DNA from: a virus | Length of the DNA stretch: 64,000 nucleotides | Virus record (IMG/VR): IMGVR_UViG_3300046499_000680 | Location: 19,202-83,201 of that record | Strand: one strand, 5' to 3' | Part shown: one piece after another, positions 7,826-15,719 of the stretch | How positions within the stretch are numbered: position 1 is the stretch's first letter | How the letters are laid out: each line of letters starts with the position of its first letter | The notes under the pieces: generated by a model | Seen by the model: only the letters and a program-made list of their open reading frames with translations | Told to the model about the DNA's origin: nothing | Database searches by the model: none | Position numbers and translations under genes: made by a program

Positions 7826-9195
7826 CGCAGGTGAAACCTCCCCACTCCCTGGAGGCGGAGCGCGCCGTCCTCGGCAGGATTCTCGCCTACGGGGTGAAGG
7901 TTGCTGGCGAGGTCATCGAGACCAAGCTGGAGCCTCGACACTTCTACGTGCCCGCCCACCAGGTTCTCTACGAGGCCGTCTACGACGCCTACTACTCCGA
8001 CTCGCCCATCGAGCCGCTGGCGATCGGCGACTCGACCTCGAAGCGGCTGGCGAAGGTGTGGTCGTGCGACGAGCAGGATGCGCAGGTCCGGGTCCGGGAG
8101 CTGGCGACGGGCCAGACCTTCACCGGCTCGATCATCGACCACGCGAAAGTCGTCAAGCGGAAGTGGGACCTGCGGCAAATCCTGGAGGTCGCCGCGACGA
8201 TGCAGCACCAGGTCGCCGAGGAGCAGAAATCGCCCGAGGAAATCGCGGGCATCGCCTCCCAGGAATCCATGAAGATCGCGACCTCGACCCTCCTGACCCA
8301 TGAGCTGATCCAGTTCGGCGAGCTGGGCCGCCGGTTCGTCAAACGCGCCCGGCTGCTCCGCAAGGCCCGCGAAAGCGGCCTGGAGCTGGGCGCCTACACG
8401 GGCCTCGACTTCATCGACAAGTACACGCGCGGCATCCAGCCCGGCGAGCTGGTCATCGGCGGCGGCGAGCCGGGAGTCGGCAAGTCGGCGATCTGGTGGA
8501 AGGCCGGGATGGGCTTCGCCGAACGCCAGATGGCGAAGCCGGAGGAGGACCGGATCGGCACGTTCATCCTCTCACTGGAGATGTCGGAGCCGCCGTCGAG
8601 CGACCGCATCGCCTCCTCCGTCGCGTCGATCGACGGCGGGCGCATCCGCGAAGGCGACGTGGACGAAAACATGATGCGGACGATCATCTACGAGTGGGGG
8701 CGCAGGAAAGACATCCCCCTGATCTTCAACTTCACCTCGATGCTCAGGGCTTCGCAGCTCCGCGCGCTTGTTGTCGAGGCCATCCGCAAGTACAACGTCG
8801 GTCTGGTCGTCATCGACCACTTCCGCTACTTCGACATGGACAAGCGGCACCCGAACCAGGTGCAGGAGGACGAGGAAAAGGCCCGCTTCCTGAAGGAGGC
8901 GATCGCGAAGGAGCTGAACGTCGCCGTCGTCTGCCTCGCCCACACCACCAAGGGGATCGAGAACCAGCCGGACCGGCGGCCGACCCTCTCGCATCTTCGC
9001 GGCTCCGGCCAGGTCGCCGCGCACGCCGACTTCGTGAACTTCATGTACCGGCCTTACGCCTACGCCACCGACGAGCAGAAAGCACTGGGCGAAATCCGCG
9101 AAACCGACGCGGAGCTGATCTGGAAAAAGAACCGCCACGGCCTCGACGGGATCGCACCGTTCCACTTCGAGCCGTCAATCATGCACATCAAATAG
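7822..9195 (+). CDS. dnaB: DnaB-type replicative helicase (457 aa)
   Basis: A TTG start at 7822 overlaps the initiator stop (TTGA); GTG at 7831 is the alternative. The N-terminal domain opens with PPHSLEAERAVLG, the usual DnaB N-terminal signature. The RecA-like domain carries Walker A G-E-P-G-V-G-K-S (215-222), a Walker B strand ending VVIDH, and later HLRGSGQVAAHAD, equivalent to the family's H4 region. Length matches phage and bacterial DnaB. It would unwind DNA at the phage fork, loaded by the preceding protein; no primase is evident nearby. Confidence 0.9.
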   Translation: MTQVKPPHSLEAERAVLGRILAYGVKVAGEVIETKLEPRHFYVPAHQVLYEAVYDAYYSDSPIEPLAIGDSTSKRLAKVWSCDEQDAQVRVRELATGQTFTGSIIDHAKVVKRKWDLRQILEVAATMQHQVAEEQKSPEEIAGIASQESMKIATSTLLTHELIQFGELGRRFVKRARLLRKARESGLELGAYTGLDFIDKYTRGIQPGELVIGGGEPGVGKSAIWWKAGMGFAERQMAKPEEDRIGTFILSLEMSEPPSSDRIASSVASIDGGRIREGDVDENMMRTIIYEWGRRKDIPLIFNFTSMLRASQLRALVVEAIRKYNVGLVVIDHFRYFDMDKRHPNQVQEDEEKARFLKEAIAKELNVAVVCLAHTTKGIENQPDRRPTLSHLRGSGQVAAHADFVNFMYRPYAYATDEQKALGEIRETDAELIWKKNRHGLDGIAPFHFEPSIMHIK

Positions 9196-9210
9196 AGAGG
9201 AAACGACCTG

Positions 9211-10194
9211 ATGGACGACACCGCAACCCACGTCGAGCCGACCCCCCCGGCCGAGGACGCTGCTCCCCCGGCCGAGCCGACCGGCGCCGAACCAGACCCC
9301 TTCGCCGAGATTCCCTCGGACCCGCTCGGCGAGGGCGGCGAGGAGCTGCCGCCCGGCGTCCAGCCCGGCAGTCTCGGGGGCGACAACCCCAGTGCCGAGG
9401 AGGCGGAGCGGGCCGCCCAGGCGGAGGCCGACGCCGCCGCCGAGGCCGAGGCCGACGCGGCGGCGGAGGAGCCGTTGGCCGAGGAGCCGATGGGCGGGGA
9501 GTTCCTGGAGGAACCGCCCGAGCCGGACGACCTCGCCGCCGACCCGCCGCCGGAGCCGGAGGCCGCGCCGCCGGTCGAGGAGCCGACCCCCGAGCCGGAC
9601 CCGCTGGCGGCCACCGACGACACGCCTCCAGCAGAAGCTGCAACTCCCGTTGAGGGTTCAGGGGGTTCCCCCCTTGGGGGGGACCCCCTGGGTTCCGACG
9701 GAGCGGACGTTTCGCCCCCGGCCGCCGAGCCGGACGCGGAGCCGGAGCCGCCCGCCGCGCCGCCCGCTGAGGACCCGCCGCTCCCGGCCAACCCGCCAGG
9801 GGATGGCGGCGAGACCCCGGCGGCGGCTGAGCCGGAGCCGGAGCCGAAACCGGCCAAACGGAAACGGAAACCGCGCAAAAAGAAGGCCGAGAAAGGCCGC
9901 CGGGGCTACGTGGTCCTGCGGCTCTCGGAGCGGACCGAGGCCGTGGTCGATGGGACCTTCTACCCGATCTGGGTCGAGGCGTTCGAGCGGGAGATTCCGA
10001 TCGGCGACGACGGCAGCGAGCCGGTCACGATCGACACGCGGTCGGGCGAAATGGCGCTCCGCAACGCCTACCGCAAACTCACCGAGAACGGTGAGGCCAC
10101 GATGGAGCTGGTCGCGATCCCGGCCAAGCTGTTCAACCCGAAGAAGGTGGAGGGCAAGGTCCCGGACAACGCCCTCACGATCAAAGTCCAGTAG
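9211..10194 (+). CDS. Acidic Pro/Ala-rich protein with basic hinge and small C-terminal domain (327 aa)
   Basis: Residues 1-210 are a low-complexity run of Pro, Ala and Glu, surely disordered. Residues about 213-235 are a strongly basic patch (KPAKRKRKPRKKKAEK), and the last 95 residues (from RRGYVVLRL) look like a compact beta-rich domain. AGAGGAAA precedes the ATG. The region around 9641-9690 carries a dispersed 12-bp element and a near-perfect GC hairpin inside the coding sequence. Function unknown; a nucleic-acid-associated role is suggested by charge and by position after the helicase. Confidence 0.6.
   Translation: MDDTATHVEPTPPAEDAAPPAEPTGAEPDPFAEIPSDPLGEGGEELPPGVQPGSLGGDNPSAEEAERAAQAEADAAAEAEADAAAEEPLAEEPMGGEFLEEPPEPDDLAADPPPEPEAAPPVEEPTPEPDPLAATDDTPPAEAATPVEGSGGSPLGGDPLGSDGADVSPPAAEPDAEPEPPAAPPAEDPPLPANPPGDGGETPAAAEPEPEPKPAKRKRKPRKKKAEKGRRGYVVLRLSERTEAVVDGTFYPIWVEAFEREIPIGDDGSEPVTIDTRSGEMALRNAYRKLTENGEATMELVAIPAKLFNPKKVEGKVPDNALTIKVQ
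9641..9652 (+). repeat. Dispersed 12-bp element CAACTCCCGTTG
   Basis: Canonical copy. The left flank GAAGCTG is shared with the copy at 57496-57507, making a 17-nt identity. Confidence 0.6.
9659..9690 (+). repeat. Long GC hairpin inside a coding region
   Basis: CAGGGGGT-T-CCCCCC (9659-9673) pairs with GGGGGG-G-ACCCCCTG (9676-9690) around TT, about 15 pairs with one T-G wobble. It is in frame, encoding a Gly/Pro/Ser stretch, and flanked by direct GGTTC repeats. Confidence 0.5.
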
Positions 10195-10198
10195 TCGA

Positions 10199-10360
10199 AT
10201 GGGCGCCCGGAAGAAGCGACACACGCGGAAGAAGCGCCGCCAGGGCAACGCGGCGCTGAAGTTCGGCCCCGAGGCCAAGCCGCGTCACCAGCTTCTTTCC
10301 GGGCGCACCGGCAAGGCCCACTCGAAGAAGCTCCAGAGCAGACGACCGAGGAAGCAGTAG
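10199..10360 (+). CDS. Small highly basic protein (53 aa)
   Basis: ATG at 10199, five nt after the previous stop; its TAG is followed immediately by the next ATG. About 40% Lys/Arg, beginning with dense basic clusters. Codon use matches the neighbours. Probably a small nucleic-acid-binding protein; no family recognised. Confidence 0.5.
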   Translation: MGARKKRHTRKKRRQGNAALKFGPEAKPRHQLLSGRTGKAHSKKLQSRRPRKQ

Positions 10361-10729
10361 ATGGAACGGAAACCCTTCAAAAAGAAGATGTGCGTGACCC
10401 ACCAGAAGGTTATCGCTACGTGGCCCAACACTAAGGGTACGAGTGAGACCAATCTGTATGAGATCACGGCGGTTGACGAGCATGGGCAGCCGATCACGGA
10501 GAAGCTGCGTTCGTTCGCTGAAGTGGAGCTAAACATCCTGATCGAGTACGACCTGGAGCCTTACTCGCATCCGCAGCATGGTGAGTCGTGGACGGTGAAA
10601 AAGCCACGCTCGAACACCACCCAGCGAGTCGGCCACCTGGAGAAGCAGGTCGAGGACCTGGGCGACCGGCTGTCGGCGGTCGAAGCCCAGCTCGCCAAGG
10701 TTGCCCCCACCCAAGAGAGGAGCTTTTGA
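10361..10729 (+). CDS. Hypothetical protein with C-terminal coiled coil (122 aa)
   Basis: N-terminal KKKMCVTHQKV then a mixed region; residues about 90-115 (RVGHLEKQVEDLGDRLSAVE) are a clear heptad coiled coil. Codon use in the first half is less GC-biased than that of neighbours, hinting at more recent acquisition. The stop overlaps the next ATG (TGATG) and is preceded by that gene's GAGAGGAG ribosome site. Confidence 0.6.
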   Translation: MERKPFKKKMCVTHQKVIATWPNTKGTSETNLYEITAVDEHGQPITEKLRSFAEVELNILIEYDLEPYSHPQHGESWTVKKPRSNTTQRVGHLEKQVEDLGDRLSAVEAQLAKVAPTQERSF

Positions 10730-11145
10730 TGGAGATCAAATGCAGGCCGATCTCGACCTTCCCCGAGGAGTTCAAGGCGGGGCGCATGGCGAGCAGCCCG
10801 TTTCGCAGCGGCTGGACGGCGACGATGGAATTGCTCGAACGGGAGTTGGACAAGCTCGGCGCGCGCGGCGCGGTCATCGAGCTGGCCCTGACCGAGCGGG
10901 AGATCAGGTTGGACGGCTGGCCGCGCGCCGAAGCCCGGCCGAGTCACCCCGGCGTCGTCATCAGCTTCGACTCCCGCCACGGGCCGCTCCGCTACGGCAC
11001 CGACGCCTTCCCCTACTGGCAGGACAACGTGCGCGCCATCGCGCTCGGCCTGGAGGCCCTGCGCAAGGTCGATCGCTACGGGATCGGCAAGCGCGGCGAG
11101 CAGTACCAGGGCTGGCGCCAGCTCGGCGGGCCGCCCTGGAGCTGA
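10729..11145 (+). CDS. Conserved actinophage-type protein usually linked to J-domain proteins (138 aa)
   Basis: Start 10729 follows GAGAGGAG. Recognisable blocks include SPFRSGWTATMELLERELDK, EIRLDGWPRAEARPSHPG and FPYWQDNVRAIALGLEALRK followed by VDRYGI. This matches my recollection of an actinobacterial phage/plasmid family in which the segment is often followed by a DnaJ J domain; here the J domain is absent and the protein stops after the first module. Immediately downstream is a BCS1-like AAA+ ATPase. Biochemical function unknown. Confidence 0.6.
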   Translation: MEIKCRPISTFPEEFKAGRMASSPFRSGWTATMELLERELDKLGARGAVIELALTEREIRLDGWPRAEARPSHPGVVISFDSRHGPLRYGTDAFPYWQDNVRAIALGLEALRKVDRYGIGKRGEQYQGWRQLGGPPWS

Positions 11146-11149
11146 TCTG

Positions 11150-12406
11150 ATGTCGGCCGAGCCTGCGGCACTGAAGGAGGGCGGCGGTCAGGGGATCAAC
11201 CCCTCACACCTCGCCATCCTGGAGCGCTACGGCGGCAAGCGCGGTGCCCAGGCCCTCGCGCTGGTCAGCGCCGGGCAGCTCCTGTGGCCGATCGCGAAGA
11301 AGCTGCGCGAGCGGCTGAACGCCAAAGAGGACTACTCGATCACCGTCCCCGGCGTCGATCCGCTCTACCCCGACCTCCACGACTGGGTGCTGGAGCGCAT
11401 CCCCGCCGAGGAGCGGAAAGCGATGATCGCCTCCACCGAGACCGAGGGTAACTACGGCCCGGAGGGTGTGACCGAGAAACAGGAACTCCGGTTGCGATAT
11501 GACGGCACGCGCAAACAGGTCGTACGGCTCGACGCTCACCGGATCACCGTCGAAGTGCAGCGGGAGGAGGTGCCGGAACGGGTCAACCTGACCGACAACT
11601 GGCGCCGGTTCACCGAGAAGATCGTCTTCGTCGCCAGCTCGATCCAGGGCCGCGAAGCCATCGTGCAGATGATCGACGGGCTGCTCGCCGCCCGCAAAGG
11701 CGAGCCGGAGCCGCCCGCCCTCTACATGCCCGCGAGCTGGGGACCGGAATGGCGGCGCCGGGGCGACCTGCCGCCGCGCACGCTCGACAGCACGATCTTG
11801 AAGGAGGGCCAGCTAGAGCGGCTGGTAGAGGACCTGGGCGACTTCCTCGCCCGCGAGGAGGAATACGCCCGCTTCTCGCAGCCGTGGCACCGGGGCTATC
11901 TGTTCCACGGGGCGCCGGGCACCGGGAAGACGACGCTCGCGCGGGCGCTCGCCAACCACTTCGACATCCCGACCTATTACCTGCCGCTCGGCGACATCGA
12001 CAAGGACGCCGACCTGACCCAGTACGTCGCCGCGATCGCGCCCCGGTCGATCCTCCTGCTGGAGGACATCGACAACTTTCACTCGGCGACCGAGCGCAGC
12101 GATGACAAGGGCAAGGCATCCCTCGCCGCGCTGCTGAACGCGACCGATGGAGTGTGGACGCCGCATGGGCTGATAACCGTGATGACGACCAATCACCGCG
12201 AAGTGCTGGACGAGGCGCTGGTCCGGCCCGGCCGCATCGACGTGGAGGAGGAATTCACCGTCCTCGACTGGTACCAGGCCACCGGCATCGCTGACTTCTA
12301 TTGCAGCCTGGAGGGCTTCCAACCGCAGGAGTGGGAGGAGCAGCCGCCCGCCAAATTGATCGAGACCCTGATGCGAGAGAGAGGTAAGAAATGCGTGGCA
12401 TCCTGA
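11150..12406 (+). CDS. BCS1-like AAA+ ATPase (418 aa)
   Basis: Walker A G-A-P-G-T-G-K-T-T (254-262), Walker B LLLEDID (302-308) and TTNHREVLDEALVRPGRID follow the BCS1/ClpA-like AAA+ pattern. Residues about 60-215 form a unique N-terminal region with beta strands (LRLRYDGTRKQVVRL and others), comparable to the BCS1-specific domain. No membrane segment is seen, so a soluble remodelling ATPase is likely. Mitochondrial Bcs1 translocates folded protein; the role of phage members is unknown. It overlaps a 41-aa gene at its 3' end. Confidence 0.75.
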   Translation: MSAEPAALKEGGGQGINPSHLAILERYGGKRGAQALALVSAGQLLWPIAKKLRERLNAKEDYSITVPGVDPLYPDLHDWVLERIPAEERKAMIASTETEGNYGPEGVTEKQELRLRYDGTRKQVVRLDAHRITVEVQREEVPERVNLTDNWRRFTEKIVFVASSIQGREAIVQMIDGLLAARKGEPEPPALYMPASWGPEWRRRGDLPPRTLDSTILKEGQLERLVEDLGDFLAREEEYARFSQPWHRGYLFHGAPGTGKTTLARALANHFDIPTYYLPLGDIDKDADLTQYVAAIAPRSILLLEDIDNFHSATERSDDKGKASLAALLNATDGVWTPHGLITVMTTNHREVLDEALVRPGRIDVEEEFTVLDWYQATGIADFYCSLEGFQPQEWEEQPPAKLIETLMRERGKKCVAS

Positions 12407-12516
12407 AACTCGTTGTCCGCGTCGCCGTTGACGCGATGATCCTGGACCTCTACCACTCCTTCGAGCGCGCGGTCCTCCGGCGCCTGAAGCACCGACAGGA
12501 GGAGTGGGGTGGCTGA
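12391..12516 (+). CDS. Small amphipathic protein (41 aa)
   Basis: ATG at 12391, preceded by GAGAGAGGTAAG, inside the end of the AAA+ gene. It ends 5 nt into the next gene. It is a single helix-like run (begins MRGILKLVVRV) with a basic, Glu-rich tail. Too short to classify; the ribosome site and overlaps favour a real gene. Confidence 0.45.
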   Translation: MRGILKLVVRVAVDAMILDLYHSFERAVLRRLKHRQEEWGG

Positions 12517-13480
12517 GACCTCGATCGAGTGGGCCACGGAGGTCTGGAACCCGTTCACCGGGTGCGATCGGGTCTCCCCCGGCTGCGCTCACTGCTACGC
12601 GGCCACCTCCGCCGCCCGCATCCAGAAACAGGAGCGCGGCCGGGTCAAGAAAGCTCGCGCTGAAGGCAAGCCCGACCCGAAGACGCGCTACCAGAACGAC
12701 GGGGACCCGCTGTCGAGCGGCCCCGGCTTCGGCTTCACCGTCCACTGGGACAAGCTGGAGGAACCGCCCCGGTTCAAACCCGGCGCCCGCGTCTTCGTCA
12801 ACTCGATGTCGGACGTGTTCCATGAGGAGGCGCCGGTCGAGGCCATCGCGAAGATGTGGCAGGTCTTCGCCGACCGCCCCGACGTGCAGTTCCTGGTCCT
12901 CACCAAGCGGGCGGAGCGGATGCAGTTCGTCCTCAGCGCCTGGGACGAGATCGACAAGGTGGAGAACCTGCCGCCGATCGGCCCGCTCCCGAACGTCTGG
13001 CTCGGCGTCACGATCGAGAACCGGAAGTTCGTCCACCGCGCTGACCTCCTTCGCGCCACCCCCGCCGCCGTCCGCTTCATCTCGGCGGAGCCGCTGCTGG
13101 GGCCGGTCCTCGACCACCATGAGCATGAGTGGGGGCTGATCTCCGAGGAGGACCCAGACGAAACGGAGCTGTGCGGGAGGTGCGGGCGCCAGCGCGATCG
13201 GGGCGGCATCCTCCGGGAACGCGCCTTCATCACCGGAGGCTGGCCGAACCCCGAACTCAACCTGGAGGGGATCGACTGGGTGATCGTCGGCGGCGAGTCG
13301 GGGCCTGACCACCGGCCGTTCGATGTGGAGTGGGCGCGGGCCATCTACAAGGACTCGCGCTCGACCGGGACGGCGTTCTTCTTCAAGCAGCTCGGCGGGT
13401 CGCATCCGGGCAACGAACTGAGCGAGCTTCCGGCTGGACTTCAGGTCCGCGAGTTCCCGCAACGGGAGTTGGTCGGATGA
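12509..13480 (+). CDS. DUF5131 / phage Gp37-Gp68-type radical-SAM-like protein (323 aa)
   Basis: Opens with IEWATEVWNPFTGC and three Cys (C19, C26, C29; C-x6-C-x2-C in CDRVSPGCAHCYA), the hallmark of the DUF5131 family, whose core resembles radical SAM enzymes. Further family blocks are FVNSMSDVFH, FLVLTKRAERM, VWLGVTIEN, RFISAEPLLG and VIVGGESGP. An inserted zinc-like CGRCGRQ lies near residue 214. The substrate of the family is not established. It is paired with an ASCH-domain gene in an ATGA overlap. Confidence 0.8.
   Translation: MAETSIEWATEVWNPFTGCDRVSPGCAHCYAATSAARIQKQERGRVKKARAEGKPDPKTRYQNDGDPLSSGPGFGFTVHWDKLEEPPRFKPGARVFVNSMSDVFHEEAPVEAIAKMWQVFADRPDVQFLVLTKRAERMQFVLSAWDEIDKVENLPPIGPLPNVWLGVTIENRKFVHRADLLRATPAAVRFISAEPLLGPVLDHHEHEWGLISEEDPDETELCGRCGRQRDRGGILRERAFITGGWPNPELNLEGIDWVIVGGESGPDHRPFDVEWARAIYKDSRSTGTAFFFKQLGGSHPGNELSELPAGLQVREFPQRELVG
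13460..13471 (+). repeat. Dispersed 12-bp element CAACGGGAGTTG
   Basis: Canonical copy at the extreme 3' end of the DUF5131 gene, 6 nt before the next ATG. Confidence 0.6.
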
Positions 13481-13950
13481 TCTTCCAGGCCGATCTGGCT
13501 CGCTCGATCATCCGGGGCGACAAGCGCGCGACCCGGCGCCGCAAGGTCCCCGGCAAGCCGCGCTCGCCCTGGTACAGCCACCGCTGCTCCTACTCGGTCG
13601 GCCAGGTGTTCACCGTCAACCCCGGCCGTGGCATCGCCCGCGTCGCCGAGGCGAAGATCACCGCCGTCTACTCCCAGCAGCTCGGGCAGATGACGGAGAA
13701 AGACGCGAAGCTGGAGGGCTGCAAAAACCTGAAGCACTTCCGCGAAACGTGGAAGGCGATCAACAAGGTCTGGAATCCCGCCGAGGAGGTCTGGGTCATC
13801 GAGTTCGAGCTGGACGGCTCGACCTGCATGGGCTGCGACGGCTGCGGCTGGTGCGAGGGGTCGCCCGCGTTCCTCTGTGACGACTGCTACTCGACCGGCA
13901 TCGAGGTGACGGCGGCTGGTCGCGCGCTGATGGAGGCCGATGAATCTTGA
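13477..13950 (+). CDS. ASCH-domain protein with C-terminal zinc ribbon (157 aa)
   Basis: ATG overlaps the upstream stop (ATGA). The N-terminal about 115 residues follow the ASCH pattern: ARSIIRGDKRATRRR, VGQVFTVNPGRG, AKITAVYSQQLGQMTEKDAK, and FELDG at the end of the fold. Residues about 118-145 add CMGCDGCGWC...CDDC, a likely zinc ribbon. ASCH domains bind RNA or act as small hydrolases. Coupling to the radical-SAM-like gene suggests they act together, for example on modified nucleosides, which is inference. Confidence 0.7.
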   Translation: MIFQADLARSIIRGDKRATRRRKVPGKPRSPWYSHRCSYSVGQVFTVNPGRGIARVAEAKITAVYSQQLGQMTEKDAKLEGCKNLKHFRETWKAINKVWNPAEEVWVIEFELDGSTCMGCDGCGWCEGSPAFLCDDCYSTGIEVTAAGRALMEADES

Positions 13951-14194
13951 AGTCGTCAAACGCCAGTATCCCTGCCGCTGGTTCGCATCCGACCCGAAGT
14001 CAACGAAGTGTCGGTCGTGCCAGCTCCTTCACCACGTCCGGCCCGACGGCACCGACACGACCTACTGCGGGCACCTCTGCCTGGAGGAGAACGGCTGGTA
14101 CGTCCTCGCCGACACGCACCCCGAGGACATCGACCAGCTCCAGCGCTGCACGGTCTGTTACTCGCGGCTCCCAGAGCAGGAGACCATCCTGTGA
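13940..14194 (+). CDS. Small Cys-rich protein (84 aa)
   Basis: ATG at 13940 inside the end of the ASCH gene. Paired cysteines C-R-S-C, C-G-H-L-C and C-T-V-C suggest one or two zinc sites. The TGA overlaps the GTG of the first glycosyltransferase. No family recognised. Confidence 0.55.
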   Translation: MNLEVVKRQYPCRWFASDPKSTKCRSCQLLHHVRPDGTDTTYCGHLCLEENGWYVLADTHPEDIDQLQRCTVCYSRLPEQETIL

Positions 14195-14988
14195 GTAAGC
14201 GACCGAAGCCGCTGGTGGTCATCCCGACCTACCTGACCAACGAGGAGGGCCGTCAGGCCACGGAAGACGCGATCACGTCGGTGCGGAAAACCGCTGGCGA
14301 TGGGGTCGGCATCCTGCTCGTTGACGACGGTTCGCCCGAGCCGGACCTGATGACCGAAATCGAAAACATGCAACTGGAGTTCGAGGTACACAGGAAGTCC
14401 AAAAACTCTGGATTCAGCAAAACCGTCAACGTCGGATTGAGGCGCGCGTTGCAGGAAGGTCGCGACGCGGTGCTGATGAACGCCGACGTGGAGATCATCA
14501 CGCCGGGCTGGGTCCGGCAGTTCCGCTCGACCCAGGACCAAAGCTCCCAACCGGCGGCCGTCGTCGGTGCGCTCCTGCTCTACCCGAGCGGCTTGATCCA
14601 GCACGGCGGCGTCTACTTCTCCCTGCTCACCCGCACCTTCGACCACCTCTACAAGTACGGGCCGATGAACCTGCCGGAGGCGCTGAAGAAAAGCATCTGC
14701 CCGGTCACCGGGGCGCTCCAGTACATCCGCCACCGGACCCTGGAGACCATCGGCCTCTACGACGAGAGCTTCTACATGGGGTGGGAGGACGTTGACTACT
14801 GCCTTCGCGTCTTCGCGCACGGCGAGCAGTGCGTCTACAACCCCAACGTCCGCGCTTACCACTTCGAGTACATGTTCCGGGGCAAGCCTTCGCCGAAAAT
14901 TGCGGACTGGCAGGCGAAATCCTGGATGTACCTGTGCGAGAAGTGGAAGGATCAGAGCTTCAGCGACCTCGTTCCGACGATCTGGTGA
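14191..14988 (+). CDS. Family-2-type glycosyltransferase (265 aa)
   Basis: GTG start in a GTGA overlap. GT-A fold signatures: LVVIPTY, ILLVDDGSPEPD, then VLMNADVEI (the DxD-equivalent strand), LLLYPSGLIQHGGVYF, and an acidic GWEDVDYCLRV block typical of the acceptor side. Soluble, no membrane segment. It is the first of six cassette genes. It would transfer a nucleotide-activated sugar, plausibly to a capsid or tail protein. Confidence 0.85.
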   Translation: MSKRPKPLVVIPTYLTNEEGRQATEDAITSVRKTAGDGVGILLVDDGSPEPDLMTEIENMQLEFEVHRKSKNSGFSKTVNVGLRRALQEGRDAVLMNADVEIITPGWVRQFRSTQDQSSQPAAVVGALLLYPSGLIQHGGVYFSLLTRTFDHLYKYGPMNLPEALKKSICPVTGALQYIRHRTLETIGLYDESFYMGWEDVDYCLRVFAHGEQCVYNPNVRAYHFEYMFRGKPSPKIADWQAKSWMYLCEKWKDQSFSDLVPTIW

Positions 14989-14999
14989 AAGGACAAGCG

Positions 15000-15719
15000 A
15001 TGCCGACCAACAAGAACTGGTGGGAATACGACGAGCTGCCCTCGGGGGAGCCGTACGACTGGGTAGGTCAGTCACACGGGGACTCCGCCGCCGCGCGCGG
15101 TGACTCGCCCTACGACAACCTCGACTTCCACCTCGACCTCGGCTGCGGCACCCTGCCCAAGGCCCGGCTGGGGATCGACCGCTTCCCCGGCAACGGGGTC
15201 GGGATGCTGCTGGACCTCGACGCGATGATCCCGGCGTCCTTCGGGACGCTGGACAGCGACGGCGAGAAGGTCCTTCAGCGCACGCTGGAAATGTTCAACC
15301 AGATGGCGCTCGGCGGCGAGCGGTTCACCACCGGCCTGCCGTTCCCGACCGGCTCGATCGAGTCGATCATCAGCCACCACATGATGGAGCATCTGAGCAG
15401 CCGGGGATTCATCGCCCTGATTGACGAGTGCCACCGCGTGCTGAAACCCGGCGGCATCCTGCGCGCGATCACGCCGCTGTTCCCGTCGCGGTCGGCGGTC
15501 GAGGACCCCGATCACAAGCTCTGGATCATGGAGGGGACGTTCGAGACCTTCTGCGGCGCCCCCGACGGCTCGCACTGGCACGAATCGTTCTCGCGGCCCT
15601 ACACCGAGAGCCGCTTCGAGATGGTGGACAAGGACTTCACCGCGCCCGTGTCGCCGGAGGAAGCCTGGGGCGACAACGACGTGCGGGAGATTCGCGTCGC
15701 GCTAAGGAAATACGAGTAG
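15000..15719 (+). CDS. SAM-dependent methyltransferase (239 aa)
   Basis: ATG at 15000 follows AAAGGA. Class I fold landmarks: FHLDLGCGTLPKA (SAM loop, about 43-55), an Asp-ending second strand (GIDRFP), SHHMMEHL and HRVLKPGGILR. Between two glycosyltransferases, it is the kind of enzyme that O-methylates sugars in phage glycosylation cassettes; the substrate is inferred. Its TAG is followed directly by the next ATG. Confidence 0.8.
   Translation: MPTNKNWWEYDELPSGEPYDWVGQSHGDSAAARGDSPYDNLDFHLDLGCGTLPKARLGIDRFPGNGVGMLLDLDAMIPASFGTLDSDGEKVLQRTLEMFNQMALGGERFTTGLPFPTGSIESIISHHMMEHLSSRGFIALIDECHRVLKPGGILRAITPLFPSRSAVEDPDHKLWIMEGTFETFCGAPDGSHWHESFSRPYTESRFEMVDKDFTAPVSPEEAWGDNDVREIRVALRKYE

Noticed and set aside
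11813-13462. Long leftward open frame across the AAA+ and DUF5131 genes
   Set aside because: Spans two well-recognised + genes and their boundary; no ribosome site or known motif.
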